Source: Pirellulales bacterium
GTDB lineage: Bacteria > Planctomycetota > Planctomycetia > Pirellulales > Lacipirellulaceae
Direction: 5' to 3'
NCBI GenBank assembly: GCA_022448265.1
Contig: JAKVCC010000017.1
Span: 1 to 41,007, forward strand
Length of the DNA stretch: 41,007 bases
Within the stretch, counting starts at the first letter, position 1. Each line of letters opens with the position of its first letter. The position numbers were made by a program, and so were the translations under genes. Below are positions 1 through 8,872 of this stretch, piece after piece. The notes below the pieces were generated by a model, which saw only the letters and a program-made list of their open reading frames with translations, had not been told where the DNA came from and searched no databases.

Positions 1-23
1 TGGCGGTGGCGGTGGCGGCGGGA
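1..23. repeat. TGGCGG hexanucleotide repeat at window edge
   Basis: The first bases are three perfect copies of TGGCGG followed by a degenerate fourth. It may be part of a Gly- or Pro-rich coding end lying outside the window, or a simple-sequence tract. Nothing else is recognisable between it and the rph stop. Confidence 0.5.
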
Positions 24-138
24 TTTAGGCGGTCGGATTTACCTCGAGGATGGATTCGCACAGACACGAGGCGCCCTCGCGATTAAGCAAGTTGCAGCTA
101 TTGCGTCTAATACGGGGGCACCGGATACCGGATAGGGG

Positions 139-157
139 CTCGCCCAATAGGGGCGAG
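139..157 (-). terminator. Hairpin just after rph stop
   Basis: A perfect 7-bp inverted repeat (CTCGCCC/GGGCGAG, 5-nt loop) begins nine bases beyond the rph stop codon on the minus strand. No T-run follows, so it is a terminator-like or 3'-end-stabilising hairpin rather than a textbook intrinsic terminator. Confidence 0.4.
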
Positions 158-166
158 AATTGTGGG

Positions 167-919
167 CTAGGTACCTGCGCTGCGGGGCGGCGGCCAGACG
201 GTGCCCAGGAATTCAGTCTGGCGACTGGTTAACTCTGCGATCCCGTGTCGCGCCACTTCCAGGAGCGCAGTCAATTGCTGGCCACTGAAGGTGGCCTCTT
301 CACCCGAGCCTTGCACTTCGACGAATTGCCCTCCACCAGTCATGACGATATTCATATCGACCGCGGCGCGCACATCCTCGCTATAGTCGAGGTCCAACAA
401 CACGGTGTCGTCGACGATTCCCGCGCTGATCGCGGCCACCGAATCTACCAGTGGCGTGGTCTCCGTGAGATCCAAATCTGGAATCGCTTCCAGTGCAGCA
501 GCCAGCGCGATAAACCCACCGGTGATACTGGCCGTGCGGGTGCCGCCGTCGGCTTCCAGTACGTCGCAATCTACGGTAATCATGCGTTCGCCAAGCTGGG
601 CCAGATCAACTACCGCGCGCAAGCTACGACCGATCAATCGCTGAATCTCCGACGTGCGTCCATCTACTTTGCCGCCTCGCTCACGGCGCTTGCGCGGGTG
701 GGTACTGCCGGGCAGCATATTGTACTCCGCAGTCACCCAGCCCTTTCCCTGTCCCTGCAGCCAGGGAGGCACGTCGTCGGCCACACTTGCCGTGCACAAC
801 ACGGCTGTTTTTCCGGCACGCACCAGGACGCGGCCGGGAGCCGCCCCAGGAACATCAGCGTCGATCTGAAAGGGGCGCAGCATGGTAGCCGAATCGCGTC
901 CGTCATCCCGCAGGGTCAT
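167..919 (-). CDS. rph: Ribonuclease PH
   Basis: A 250-residue protein of normal RNase PH length. This phosphate-dependent 3'-5' exoribonuclease trims the 3' ends of tRNA precursors in the cytoplasm. The family signatures run in order: an N-terminal [11 protein letters not shown] segment, the [11 protein letters not shown] strand, the [21 protein letters not shown] block with the basic tRNA-contact patch (about residues 60-80), [13 protein letters not shown], and the [21 protein letters not shown] phosphate-site region (about 114-134). The ATG at 919 has an AAGGAG Shine-Dalgarno just upstream (reverse complement of bases 920-935), which fixes the start. It is the last minus-strand gene before the window edge. 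In many bacteria rdgB follows rph, but that would lie outside. Identification is secure. Confidence 0.95.
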   Translation of the reverse strand: MTLRDDGRDSATMLRPFQIDADVPGAAPGRVLVRAGKTAVLCTASVADDVPPWLQGQGKGWVTAEYNMLPGSTHPRKRRERGGKVDGRTSEIQRLIGRSLRAVVDLAQLGERMITVDCDVLEADGGTRTASITGGFIALAAALEAIPDLDLTETTPLVDSVAAISAGIVDDTVLLDLDYSEDVRAAVDMNIVMTGGGQFVEVQGSGEEATFSGQQLTALLEVARHGIAELTSRQTEFLGTVWPPPRSAGT

Positions 920-1449
920 GGTTTATCAACTCCTTCTTTGCCACTGTATTGGTGTGTCGTTGCGTTTCACAGAACGCTCCGCTCGAAAACGGGCAGGGAA
1001 ACTTTGATCCGCCATGATTCTACTTAGACGCAGACTGGATGAAAAGGAGATTTCAATCCAGCTATTTGCGTCTATGGCCAGTTTTACTTGGCGATTCGTA
1101 TAGAGTTTATGAATTTCTGAGACCGCGCACTGATCTGGGTGGTCTTGAATGTTTTTTGTGCGGGAATATCAATTGAGGGGATGCCGCTGCGTGGCGATCA
1201 TCATGCGTAGCATGGCGGCTACAATCTTGCCAACATGGGATTTGCCTAATCCTGATTTCTCTTGCAAGCGCTTAGCCAAGGAGTAGCGTTTGCTCATGTT
1301 TGATTCATCTAATGAGTGTTGTCGGGCGGTTGAGAGGTTTTGCCTACGGGCGTTTTTGGTGTCGTTTGGCTTCCTGTTGTTCTGGTTCGTTTTGATAGTC
1401 GTCGCAGGGGATTGGGTGACCGGTATCCACGGTGCGATGTTTGGGATCG
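920..1449. other. Intergenic spacer rph-argF, no convincing gene
   Basis: This 530-bp spacer follows the argF end on the minus strand and contains the promoter region of rph. A plus-strand reading frame (ATG at 1296, AAGGAG at 1278-1283) would encode a hydrophobic segment, but it runs antisense into the argF 3' end and loses any protein-like character there, so I do not call it. No RNA gene or strong hairpin was recognised. Confidence 0.5.
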
Positions 1450-2367
1450 TCAGCTTTGCGCGGCCAGAAGCCAGGCGAGAATCCCTTTTTGCACGTGCAT
1501 GCGGTTGCCGGCCTGAGCGACCACGATGCTGTTGGGACTATCCACAACGGCATCGCTAACTTCTTCGCCGCGCCGAGCAGGCAGGCAATGCATAAACAAG
1601 GCATCCTCGGGAGCAGAAGCCATGAGCTGCTGGTTCACCTGGTAGTCGGCAAAATCTTGTTTCCGTTTGGCTTGCTGCTGTTCCTGCCCCATGCTGGCCC
1701 ACACATCGGTGTACACCGCAGAAGCACCGGCAACGGCCTCGTGCGGATCGTTGGTAATCTGCAATTCCCAGCCTGGCGCGTCCGTACGCCAGGCCTGGCA
1801 CTGCTCTGCATCAAATTCATAGCCGCGCGGGGCAGCCACGGCGAACTCGACGCCCAGCTTGCTACACGCAATGGCCAGGCTGCGAGCCACATTATTGGCG
1901 TCGCCCACCCAGGCCAGCCTGGCCCCATCCAGGGTACCTCGTTGTTCCTTGAGCGAATACAGATCGGCCAATGCCTGGCATGGATGTGACAAGTCGGTGA
2001 GCCCGTTGATGACCGAGCACGTGGCGTGCTGGGCGACCTGCTCCACCGTATGATGCTGCTTGGACCGCACGACCAGCACATCGATAAACTCGCACAGCAC
2101 ACGAGTGAAGTCGTCGATCCGTTCCCGTTTACCGAAACCGACATCGTCGCCTAGCATCAAACTGGTTCCGCCCAGATGGGCCATACCCGCCTGGAAACTC
2201 ACCCGTGTCCGCAGCGAGGGTTTTTCAAACAACAATGCCATCACCCGACCGGGTAGTATCGATTCGCGCACTCCTTGGGCCAGTTTCGACTTCAGGTCGT
2301 CGGTGAGCGCAAAGATTCGGTGGATTTCGTCACCAGATAGATCGCTAACCGTTAGGAGGTGGCGCAT
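1450..2367 (-). CDS. argF: Ornithine carbamoyltransferase
   Basis: A 305-residue OTCase that makes citrulline from ornithine and carbamoyl phosphate in arginine biosynthesis. Visible family motifs are the carbamoyl-phosphate site SLRTRVSF (about residue 51), the DLSHPCQALADL block carrying HPCQ (about 126-140), and HCLPARRGEE with the catalytic Cys (about 260-270). Length matches the family. It lies 41 bp downstream of argD on the same strand, so it is probably the third gene of an argB-argD-argF transcript. No Shine-Dalgarno is visible before the ATG, which is common in this window. The carbamoyl phosphate donor would come from the synthase whose small subunit is encoded at 18549-19691. Confidence 0.95.
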   Translation of the reverse strand: MRHLLTVSDLSGDEIHRIFALTDDLKSKLAQGVRESILPGRVMALLFEKPSLRTRVSFQAGMAHLGGTSLMLGDDVGFGKRERIDDFTRVLCEFIDVLVVRSKQHHTVEQVAQHATCSVINGLTDLSHPCQALADLYSLKEQRGTLDGARLAWVGDANNVARSLAIACSKLGVEFAVAAPRGYEFDAEQCQAWRTDAPGWELQITNDPHEAVAGASAVYTDVWASMGQEQQQAKRKQDFADYQVNQQLMASAPEDALFMHCLPARRGEEVSDAVVDSPNSIVVAQAGNRMHVQKGILAWLLAAQS

Positions 2368-2408
2368 GAGTTGGACCTGGCCAATGTTTTGTGAGCAGTG
2401 TTTCGTGT

Positions 2409-3614
2409 TCAGTCTTTGGACTCTCTCAGCGCCGCCTTAAGGATTTCGCACCCCTCCTCGAGTTGTTGGTCGGTGAGCGTCATCGCGGGCAACAACCGTA
2501 TGATGTTGCCTTGCGTGCAATTGATGAGCAGGCCGTGATCGATGCAATCTTGAACTAGTGGCGCCGCTTCGACGGTAAGTTCCAGGCCTATCATCAATCC
2601 GCACACCCGCAGCTCCACGGCAACGGCCAACTCCTCGACGACCGGGGCAAGCTGTTTCCGGAAACTTTCGCCCAACTCGGTGGCCCGGTCAAGCAGCTCC
2701 AACGATTCGATCATTTCGATCGTGGCTATTCCTGCGCGCGCGGCAAGCGGATTGCCGCCGAATGTGGCAGCGTGCATTCCCGGACGCAAGCTACTGGCAA
2801 CTTCCCTCCGCGCCACCATTGCCCCGCCGGCAACTCCGCCGCACAGGCTTTTTGCAAGCGTCATGATATCGGGCTCGACACCAAAATGCTGGTGAGCGAA
2901 CCATTTGCCCGTGCGACCGCAGCCGGATTGAACCTCGTCAAAAATCAAAAGCAGGCCATGCGCGTCGGCAAGATCCCTTAGCCCTTGCAGAAATCCATCG
3001 GGAGGGAGGCAAATCCCGCCCTCACCCTGAATCGGTTCCACCAGGATGGCCGCAGTCTCGTCGTCAATCTTGGATTCCACCTCGCCCAAATCGCCAAACG
3101 GAACATAGTTGAAACCGGGCAGCAAGGGCCCGATGTCTTCGTGGTACTTGGGTTGGGCGGTGGCGGTCACGGCTGCAAATGTTCGGCCATGAAACCCGCC
3201 AGTAAATGTGATCGTTTTGTACCTTCCGGGCGAAGTATGAAGGCGGGCCAGTTTGATAGCCGCCTCGTTGGCTTCCGCGCCTGAGTTGCAGAAAAACGCC
3301 TGCCCACCAAAGCTCCGCTCACTGAGGAGCTGTGCCCAGCGACCCTGGGCTTCCAGGTACCAGGTGTTCGGAGCGTGTATGAGTTGGCCTAGTTGCTGTT
3401 GTACCGCATCTACGACGGGCGCCGGGCAATGGCCTAGCAGATTGCAGCCCCAGCCGGGGAAAAAGTCAAGGTAGCGATTGCCCTGATCGTCCCACACCTC
3501 AGAACCCGCGCCGCGTACCAGCGCCACCGGGTAGCGCCCGTAATTGGGGATCACATATTTTTCAAACCGTTGGAGAGTCTCGGCGCAGATCGTAGATTTA
3601 GCGGTCATAGTCAT
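2409..3614 (-). CDS. argD: Acetylornithine aminotransferase
   Basis: A 401-residue class-III PLP-dependent aminotransferase that converts N-acetylglutamate semialdehyde to N-acetylornithine. The N-terminal YGRYPVALVRGAGSEVWD and YLDFFPGWGCNLLGHC blocks, the cofactor region SGAEANEAAIKLAR, the FDEVQSGCGRTGKWF strand and the PLP lysine in TLAKSLCGG are all present in order. Length is typical. Only six bases separate it from the argB stop, and its ribosome site would lie inside the argB 3' end (GGGGAT), so translational coupling is likely. A second ATG two codons in (3608) is an alternative start. Related class-III enzymes such as GABA or succinylornithine aminotransferases look similar, but the arg neighbours on both sides decide the call. 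Confidence 0.93.
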   Translation of the reverse strand: MTMTAKSTICAETLQRFEKYVIPNYGRYPVALVRGAGSEVWDDQGNRYLDFFPGWGCNLLGHCPAPVVDAVQQQLGQLIHAPNTWYLEAQGRWAQLLSERSFGGQAFFCNSGAEANEAAIKLARLHTSPGRYKTITFTGGFHGRTFAAVTATAQPKYHEDIGPLLPGFNYVPFGDLGEVESKIDDETAAILVEPIQGEGGICLPPDGFLQGLRDLADAHGLLLIFDEVQSGCGRTGKWFAHQHFGVEPDIMTLAKSLCGGVAGGAMVARREVASSLRPGMHAATFGGNPLAARAGIATIEMIESLELLDRATELGESFRKQLAPVVEELAVAVELRVCGLMIGLELTVEAAPLVQDCIDHGLLINCTQGNIIRLLPAMTLTDQQLEEGCEILKAALRESKD

Positions 3615-3620
3615 ATGAAT

Positions 3621-4622
3621 CTAATCCCCAACAATTTCTGTGCCAACGCCCTGGTTGGTGTAGATTTCCAGCAGCAACGAGTGACGCAAGCGGCCATCGA
3701 TGATGTGAATCTTGCCTACTCCCTTCCGGAGAGTCTCCAGACAGGCCTCCACTTTGGGTATCATTCCGGCTTCGATATGCTTGTCGACGATGAGTTGCTG
3801 GGCCGCACTCGCGTTCAGCGAGTGGATCAGTGATTTCGCATCGTTCTTGTCGCGGCGGACGCCGTTGACGTCGCTGAGAAAAACGAGCTTTTCAGCACCC
3901 ACCGCTTGGGCAACTGCGGTAGCGGCCGTGTCGGCGTTGACGTTGAGGCGCTCGCCGTCTTCTGTTTCGCACATTGATGGAATCACCGGGACCTGGCCGG
4001 CATAGGAAAGGTTGTCCAGGGTTTCACGATCGACGCGAGTGACTTGTCCAACTGCTCCCAAATCCACGAGTGCTCCACGCGAATCCTGAAGCTGAAGCTG
4101 TTCGCCAAAGAGCACGTTGTTATTCATGCCGGAAAAGTTCAGCGGCATGGCGCGGCCGCCGTACTCCTCAATGCGGGCGGCGAGTGCTTCGTTGACTTCG
4201 CCCGCCAGCACCCGCTCGACGATGGCCAGGGTATCGGCATCCGTATAGCGACGTCCTTGGATGAAACGCGGCTCAATATGGGCCTCGGCCATCGCTCGGG
4301 TAATGGCGGCTCCCCCACCGTGTACCAGAATGGGTCGCATACCGACGGTCTCCATGAACACGATGTCGACGAGCAAATGACGAAGCGCTTCTGAATCTTC
4401 CATCACGCTCCCGCCCAATTTGATGACGGTGATCTTGTCGCGAAAGCGGCGAATCCAGCCCATCGCTTCGATGAGGACATCGGCCTTTTTAATGGCATCT
4501 TGCAAGACGGGTTTCCTTCGCGGAAGCGGGGCTACGAGAGGCTCATCATGGGCAACACTCACGGTCGGCCTTGGTGCATGAACAAGAGAGTCAGGAGGAC
4601 TGGAATTTGCTGAATCCCGCAT
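3621..4622 (-). CDS. argB: Acetylglutamate kinase
   Basis: An amino-acid kinase of about 333 residues that phosphorylates N-acetylglutamate, the controlled step of arginine synthesis. It shows the nucleotide-binding [11 protein letters not shown] motif, the [13 protein letters not shown] glycine loop, [20 protein letters not shown] and the [14 protein letters not shown] segment. Before the first strand it has a helix ([14 protein letters not shown]) matching the N-terminal helix of arginine-sensitive hexameric NAGKs, so feedback inhibition by arginine is inferred. The frame stays open upstream to 4835, but that extra 71-residue stretch has no kinase similarity and probably lies in the leader. 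I chose the ATG at 4622 (MRDSANSS...). A Pro-rich, poorly ordered 35-residue lead-in remains. It heads the argB-argD-argF run. Confidence 0.93.
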   Translation of the reverse strand: MRDSANSSPPDSLVHAPRPTVSVAHDEPLVAPLPRRKPVLQDAIKKADVLIEAMGWIRRFRDKITVIKLGGSVMEDSEALRHLLVDIVFMETVGMRPILVHGGGAAITRAMAEAHIEPRFIQGRRYTDADTLAIVERVLAGEVNEALAARIEEYGGRAMPLNFSGMNNNVLFGEQLQLQDSRGALVDLGAVGQVTRVDRETLDNLSYAGQVPVIPSMCETEDGERLNVNADTAATAVAQAVGAEKLVFLSDVNGVRRDKNDAKSLIHSLNASAAQQLIVDKHIEAGMIPKVEACLETLRKGVGKIHIIDGRLRHSLLLEIYTNQGVGTEIVGD

Positions 4623-4989
4623 TTTAGGATGCTTGGGCAGCGGGTGGAAGTGGCCCCGAGCGGAGAGTGAGCCTCGAAAGTGAGCCCAGTGAGCAGATAG
4701 CGGGTCTTTTTTCTGGGCGTCACAATCAAATAAATCCCCCGTTCCCCATGCCATGCGTGAAAAGTTGGAACTACCGGCCCCATTGGGCCAGCGGGCATTC
4801 GCCATTGATATTTGGTCAATTGGGTGATTGCTCATTGGTCACGACTGTGTCTCTCGATTGGCCTTACCGGGAGCCCGCGGCAGGCCCAGCGTCGCGGCGG
4901 CTCCTCCGGGCAAGACCCTTGGCAGGCCATGGCGGTTCATGGCAAGATGGCCCGTGTTGCGACCATTTCCGTTCCCCCGAGTTTCCTCG
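4623..4989. other. Divergent promoter region argB / glmU domain
   Basis: A 367-bp space between the divergently oriented argB and the GlmU-type gene. Both reading frames could be extended into it (argB to 4835, the plus-strand gene to 4828), but the extensions are low-complexity and not family-like. It presumably holds promoters for both directions. I could not identify convincing -10/-35 boxes or an arginine-repressor operator. Confidence 0.5.
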
Positions 4990-5769
4990 ATGCGCACTAG
5001 CTCTGATTTAATGGCCATTGTCCTGGCGGCTGGCAAGGGAACTCGCATGGAATCAGAGCTTCCCAAGGTGCTGGTGCCCGTCTGCGGCCGGCCCATGGTG
5101 GGCTACGTCCTGGATGCCCTGGCCGCCGCCGGCATTTCGCGAATCGTCGTCGTTGTGGGGTATCGGGCCGATCGGGTTCGTGAGGCCCTGGCGTCGGTGC
5201 CAAATATAGAGTTTGCTCAGCAGTCGCAGCAGCTCGGTACCGGCCACGCGGTGATGATGTGCCGCGGTCCTATTGCGGAGCATCAAGGGCCTGTCGTTGT
5301 CGTGGCCGGAGATTCTCCGATGCTGGAATCAAGGTCCGTGCAAACCCTCGTCGATACATGCAGGCGCGAGCAGGCGGCTTGCGTTTTGGGCACGGTTGAG
5401 CGAGAAGATCCTGCCGGTTTTGGGCGGATTGTCCGTGACGCGGAAGGAAATTTTTCCAGAATCGTTGAAGAAAAAGACGCAAGCGACCAACAACGGGCGA
5501 TTCGCGAGGTCAACGTCAGTACCTATGTGTTCGACGCCCGCGAACTGCTGGCAGCACTAAGTAAGCTGAACAGTGAGAACGCGCAAGGCGAATACTATTT
5601 GACCGATTGTCCTGCTTTACTACTTGCCGAGGGCAAACGCGTGATGGCCCATAAAGTCCTTCAGCCAAGCGAATCGCTTAGCATTAACAGCGTGGCGGAC
5701 TTACGGGCGGTGGAAGAGGCGATGGGCAGTACGGGTGTGCGAAACAGTACTAAATTGTCGTATTATTGA
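4990..5769 (+). CDS. GlmU-type UTP-sugar uridyltransferase, N-terminal domain only
   Basis: About 259 residues forming a single nucleotidyltransferase (GT-A fold) domain. MAIVLAAGKGTRM is the nucleotide-binding signature and ELPKVL the adjoining lysine motif. QQLGTGHAV contacts uridine, VVAGDSPML contains the metal-binding Asp region, and EVNVSTYVF and GEYYLTDCP match the distal GlmU uridyltransferase motifs. Full-length GlmU is about 450 residues with a C-terminal left-handed beta-helix acetyltransferase. Here the protein ends after VADLRAVEEAM with a short unrelated tail, so it probably makes UDP-GlcNAc from GlcNAc-1-P without doing the acetylation. The upstream frame to 4828 lacks family features. 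Starts at 4990 or 5011 are both reasonable. First gene of the plus-strand run, 108 bp before prs. Confidence 0.85.
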   Translation: MRTSSDLMAIVLAAGKGTRMESELPKVLVPVCGRPMVGYVLDALAAAGISRIVVVVGYRADRVREALASVPNIEFAQQSQQLGTGHAVMMCRGPIAEHQGPVVVVAGDSPMLESRSVQTLVDTCRREQAACVLGTVEREDPAGFGRIVRDAEGNFSRIVEEKDASDQQRAIREVNVSTYVFDARELLAALSKLNSENAQGEYYLTDCPALLLAEGKRVMAHKVLQPSESLSINSVADLRAVEEAMGSTGVRNSTKLSYY

Positions 5770-5877
5770 CCCCTGCGCAGCCGATGAGCCACCCGGCAAT
5801 CGGATTTTTGCGGAAGGTTGTGAGTTGCAGGGGGTAACTGGCGTCCATGAGAACCGCATGTGTCCATAGGAGGAATT

Positions 5878-6822
5878 ATGGCCGATTTGAAGTTGTTCAG
5901 TGGCAACGCGAATCCGGCATTGGGATCGTCGATCGCCGACTATCTAGGCGTCGAGCTAGGGGCGATCGCTCTGGGGGCTTTTCCCGATGGTGAAACGTCG
6001 TGCAAGATTGAAGAGGATATCCGCGGTCGCGATGTCTATCTAATCCAACCGACCTGTCCGCCCGCCAACGAAACGTTGATGCAATTGTTGGTGATGATCG
6101 ACAGTTGCAGGCGGGCCAGCTCGGAGAGGATCACCGCAGTAGTCCCATATTTCGGCTATGCCCGCCAAGATCGCAAGGACGAGGGTCGCGTGCCGATTAC
6201 GGCCAAATTGGTTGCAAATATGATATCGATGGCCGGGGCGGATCGCGTGCTGACCATGGATTTGCATGCTGCCCAAATCCAAGGTTTTTTCGACGTGCCG
6301 GTCGACCACCTGTACGCCGCTCCTGTGCTGAATGAGCACTTCCTGCAACTCAATATTCCTGCGGAGGAGCTAGTGATTGCCAGCCCCGATGAAGGGAGCA
6401 TCAAGCGGGCGCTGGGGCATGTCAAGCGGCTGGGCGGCACTCTTGCGATTGTCGATAAACGCCGGAAAGACGCCGAAACGACGATCCAGGAAAACGTGAT
6501 TGGTGGTCCGGTCGAGGGAAAAACCGTCCTCATATTTGACGACATGATTAGTACAGCCGGTTCTATCTGCGGAGCTGCGCAAGTTTTACACGATCATGGG
6601 GCTCGGGAGATCCACGTCGCCACCACCCATGCCGTGCTGTGCGGACCGGCTGTGGAGCGGCTCCAAGGGGCCAATCTGGATAGTATCGTCTGCACCGACT
6701 CCATTCCGCTCCGGCAGGACCAGATGCTGCCGCAGACCCAGGTACTCACTATTGCCCCGCTACTGGGCGAAGCCATCAAGAGGATTCACCGCAACGAATC
6801 GGTGAGCCGGCTGTTTCCCTGA
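5878..6822 (+). CDS. prs: Ribose-phosphate pyrophosphokinase (PRPP synthase)
   Basis: A class-I PRPP synthase of about 314 residues, making PRPP from ribose-5-phosphate and ATP for nucleotide, His and Trp synthesis. The FPDGETSCKI segment, the ATP-loop region YFGYARQDRK, the metal/active-site MDLHAAQIQGFFDVPVDHL block and the PRPP-binding loop VLIFDDMISTAGSI are all present. An ATG at 5860 is in frame, but AGGAGG at 5868-5873 sits five bases before the ATG at 5878, which clearly sets the start at MADLKLFSG. It precedes rplY and pth, a gene order conserved in many bacteria. Confidence 0.96.
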   Translation: MADLKLFSGNANPALGSSIADYLGVELGAIALGAFPDGETSCKIEEDIRGRDVYLIQPTCPPANETLMQLLVMIDSCRRASSERITAVVPYFGYARQDRKDEGRVPITAKLVANMISMAGADRVLTMDLHAAQIQGFFDVPVDHLYAAPVLNEHFLQLNIPAEELVIASPDEGSIKRALGHVKRLGGTLAIVDKRRKDAETTIQENVIGGPVEGKTVLIFDDMISTAGSICGAAQVLHDHGAREIHVATTHAVLCGPAVERLQGANLDSIVCTDSIPLRQDQMLPQTQVLTIAPLLGEAIKRIHRNESVSRLFP

Positions 6823-6984
6823 AATCAGCATCGCTGGGGTTGAATTCCTTGCCAAATCGGGCAAAATCAGTAGTTTGCCAACTGCGAGCATCGCCCAGCC
6901 TAGGAACCCCTCTGGGGGTGGTATTGCTGGCCGTGTTCGCGGATGTTCGCCCTTGTAGGGGCCCTCAAAAAACCAGAGGTCCTG

Positions 6985-7623
6985 ATGCCGGATTTACTCG
7001 ATGTCGAGCCGCGGACAGCGCTCGGTAAGCTGAACAGTCGCCGCATGCGAAAGAGGGGCCAACTGCCCGCTGTCCTGTATGGCCACGGTGAGGAATCGTT
7101 AAGCCTGACGGTTGTGGCAGACCAACTGGATGCGACGCTCCGCCACGGTGCGCATCTGGTTGAGCTCCAAGGTGCGGCCGATGGACAGGCTCTTTTGCAG
7201 CATGTGCAATGGGACACCTTTCAATCGCACGTGTTGCACGTCGATTTATTGCGAGTTAAGGCATCGGACCGGGTAAAAGTTGAGATTCCCGTATTGATTC
7301 GGGGGGAAGCGCCGGGCGAGAGCGAGGGGGGTGTAGTAGAACATGTGTTGCATTCGGTCGAGATAGAAACAAGTGCGGCAAGCATTCCGGACAAACTCCA
7401 TTTGAACATCAATAATCTGCATTTGGGAGGGTTGCTCCGGTCGGCAGACATCGAAGACATGCCGGCCGGCGCCGAGGTCATTACCGACGCTTCGGCCGTA
7501 CTGGTCCAGTGCGTTGAAGTGACGGGCAAAGAGGCAGGCGAGGCAGGCGAGGCAGCAACCGAAAGCGGCGCCGAACCCGAGGTCATCGGTGAAAAAGCGG
7601 AGGAAGAAGGGGCGGCCGAATAG
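6985..7623 (+). CDS. rplY: Ribosomal protein bL25, long CTC form
   Basis: About 212 residues. The N-terminal domain (MPDLLDVEPRTALGKLNSRR, then LPAVLYGHGEE) is the 5S rRNA-binding L25 fold. The rest, ending around VIPxDASAVLVQCVEV-like sequence, matches the extra beta domain of the long CTC/TL5 type. The tail is acidic and carries a 9-bp direct duplication (GAGGCAGGC, about 7531-7555) giving EAGEAGEAA. The frame opens at 6943, but the residues before MPDLL are not L25-like, so 6985 is preferred. It sits between prs and pth, the usual place for this gene. Confidence 0.92.
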   Translation: MPDLLDVEPRTALGKLNSRRMRKRGQLPAVLYGHGEESLSLTVVADQLDATLRHGAHLVELQGAADGQALLQHVQWDTFQSHVLHVDLLRVKASDRVKVEIPVLIRGEAPGESEGGVVEHVLHSVEIETSAASIPDKLHLNINNLHLGGLLRSADIEDMPAGAEVITDASAVLVQCVEVTGKEAGEAGEAATESGAEPEVIGEKAEEEGAAE

Positions 7624-7660
7624 TCTGGCGTAGCTGGTCGGTAGCCCGACTGGAGCCAGA
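7624..7660 (+). terminator. Two-tier hairpin after rplY
   Basis: Starting at the base after the rplY stop, TCTGGC pairs with GCCAGA as an outer stem and GTCGG with CCGAC as an inner stem, separated by an internal loop. Only a short TTTAA follows, so it is a weak terminator or processing hairpin at best. pth starts 52 bp further on. Confidence 0.3.
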
Positions 7661-7712
7661 TTTAAGCGGAGTGTGATGAGGGAGGGACTGAGACCCGGAT
7701 TGGTTATCGGCT

Positions 7713-8309
7713 ATGAAATTGGTTGTTGGCTTGGGAAATCCCGGGAGGAATTACGAAAAGACACGTCATAATGTTGGCTTTGAAGTAATTCGGCGGCTTG
7801 CCCAGCGGCACGCGGCCGGTGCCGGCCAGGGCGGGGGCGCAGCCAGTAAAAGGAAGTTTGATGGGGAATTGCAGGAGGCCTTGATCGGTGGAGAGCGGAC
7901 CTTGCTGCTCATGCCACAAACGTTCATGAACCTGAGCGGTCAAAGTGTGAGGCAGGCGGTCGACTTTTACAAGATCGCCCAAGACGAGTTCCTGGTAATA
8001 TGTGATGATTTTCAGCTTCCGTTGGGCAAGATCCGTTTGCGAGCGGGCGGCTCGGACGGTGGGCAGAAAGGACTCGCCGACACAATTCGACAATTGGGTA
8101 GCAATGCGTTTTCTCGTTTGCGATTTGGCATCGGCCCGGTGCCCGAAGGGTGGGAAGCAGCCGATTTCGTACTAGGAAAGTTTGGCAAGGCCGAGCAGAA
8201 GTTGCTGGAAAATGAATTGGTTCGTGCGACCATCGCTGTGGAGACGTGGGTGGAGCGGGGAATTGCTGTGGCGATGAACATACACAATGCAGACCCGCTG
8301 AGGGATTAA
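7713..8309 (+). CDS. pth: Peptidyl-tRNA hydrolase
   Basis: A 198-residue Pth that recycles peptidyl-tRNA released during translation. The family motifs are clear: KLVVGLGNPGRNYEKTRHNVGF at the N-terminus with the catalytic His of TRHNVGF (about residue 20), LLMPQTFMNLSG with the substrate-binding Asn, and the DDFQLPLGKIRLRAGGSDGGQKGL block with the conserved Asp and glycines. Length is normal. There is no clear Shine-Dalgarno at this ATG. It follows rplY and precedes rpsF in the translation gene run. Confidence 0.95.
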   Translation: MKLVVGLGNPGRNYEKTRHNVGFEVIRRLAQRHAAGAGQGGGAASKRKFDGELQEALIGGERTLLLMPQTFMNLSGQSVRQAVDFYKIAQDEFLVICDDFQLPLGKIRLRAGGSDGGQKGLADTIRQLGSNAFSRLRFGIGPVPEGWEAADFVLGKFGKAEQKLLENELVRATIAVETWVERGIAVAMNIHNADPLRD

Positions 8310-8439
8310 AATTTTAGGTGCAACTCAGAAGTAGGGCAGCCTAAATTTGGGTACGATTAGCAAGGGTGTCCCGCGGACTGTTGCGGGATTGGCTCTAGAG
8401 TTTAGTAAATTGGGATTGAGTATTTTTTGGAGAACTATT

Positions 8440-8841
8440 TTGGCTGAGAATACGGCTGTCTACGAAGGTTTGTTCATCCTAGATGCCAATAAATTGGCAC
8501 GAGATCGCGATGGCTTGCCTAGCGCAGTGAATGGGCTGATCGAAGGGGCTGGCGGGCAGATTGAGGTCAGCCGCCTTTGGGAAGAGCGTCGCCTCGCCTA
8601 CCAGATCCATGGCCAGCGCAAAGGCGCCTACTGGATTACCTACTTCCGATTGCCGACCGACAAGCTTGCCGATTTGACCCGGCAATTCGAGCTTCACGAC
8701 GGCATCTTGCGACAGTTGTTCGTGCGGTTGCCTGCGGCACTGGTCGATCCGGTTCTGGAGCATGCAAAGGAAGGAAACGCTCCCGCTGCCGAGGGTACTC
8801 CCCAAAAAGCAGGGCCGGCGACCGTCGAGGCGACTACCTAA
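8440..8841 (+). CDS. rpsF: Ribosomal protein bS6 with TTG start
   Basis: Small-subunit protein bS6, about 133 residues: NTAVYEGLFILDANK at the start, LWEERRLAYQIHGQRKGAYW in the middle, and an Ala/Pro-rich tail. The frame is open back to an ATG at 8347, but those 31 residues are not S6-like. A TTG at 8440 is preceded by GGAG at 8429-8432 and places the start exactly where bS6 proteins begin (xAENTAVYEGLF), so TTG is very likely the real start codon. The stop codon lies inside a 17-bp tandem duplication. ssb follows as in most bacteria. Confidence 0.92.
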   Translation: MAENTAVYEGLFILDANKLARDRDGLPSAVNGLIEGAGGQIEVSRLWEERRLAYQIHGQRKGAYWITYFRLPTDKLADLTRQFELHDGILRQLFVRLPAALVDPVLEHAKEGNAPAAEGTPQKAGPATVEATT

Positions 8842-8872
8842 TCTAATTGTTGGGCTAATCTAATTGTTGGGC
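8838..8872 (+). repeat. 17-bp tandem duplication spanning the rpsF stop
   Basis: TAATCTAATTGTTGGGC occurs twice head to tail (8839-8855 and 8856-8872). The first TAA is the rpsF stop codon, so the duplication lies at the gene boundary and leaves the protein unchanged. Confidence 0.9.

Noticed and set aside
245-1027. Long plus-strand reading frame of 260 codons
   Set aside because: It is antisense to rph, which has full family motifs and a good Shine-Dalgarno. The antisense product has no recognisable features.
1296-1559. Plus-strand frame with a hydrophobic segment and an AAGGAG before its ATG
   Set aside because: It runs antisense into the argF 3' end and becomes Arg/Cys-rich noise there. 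No family resemblance.
4623-4835. 71-residue N-terminal extension of ArgB
   Set aside because: The extra residues show no kinase-like features. The ATG at 4622 leaves a complete kinase including the arginine-sensing N-helix.
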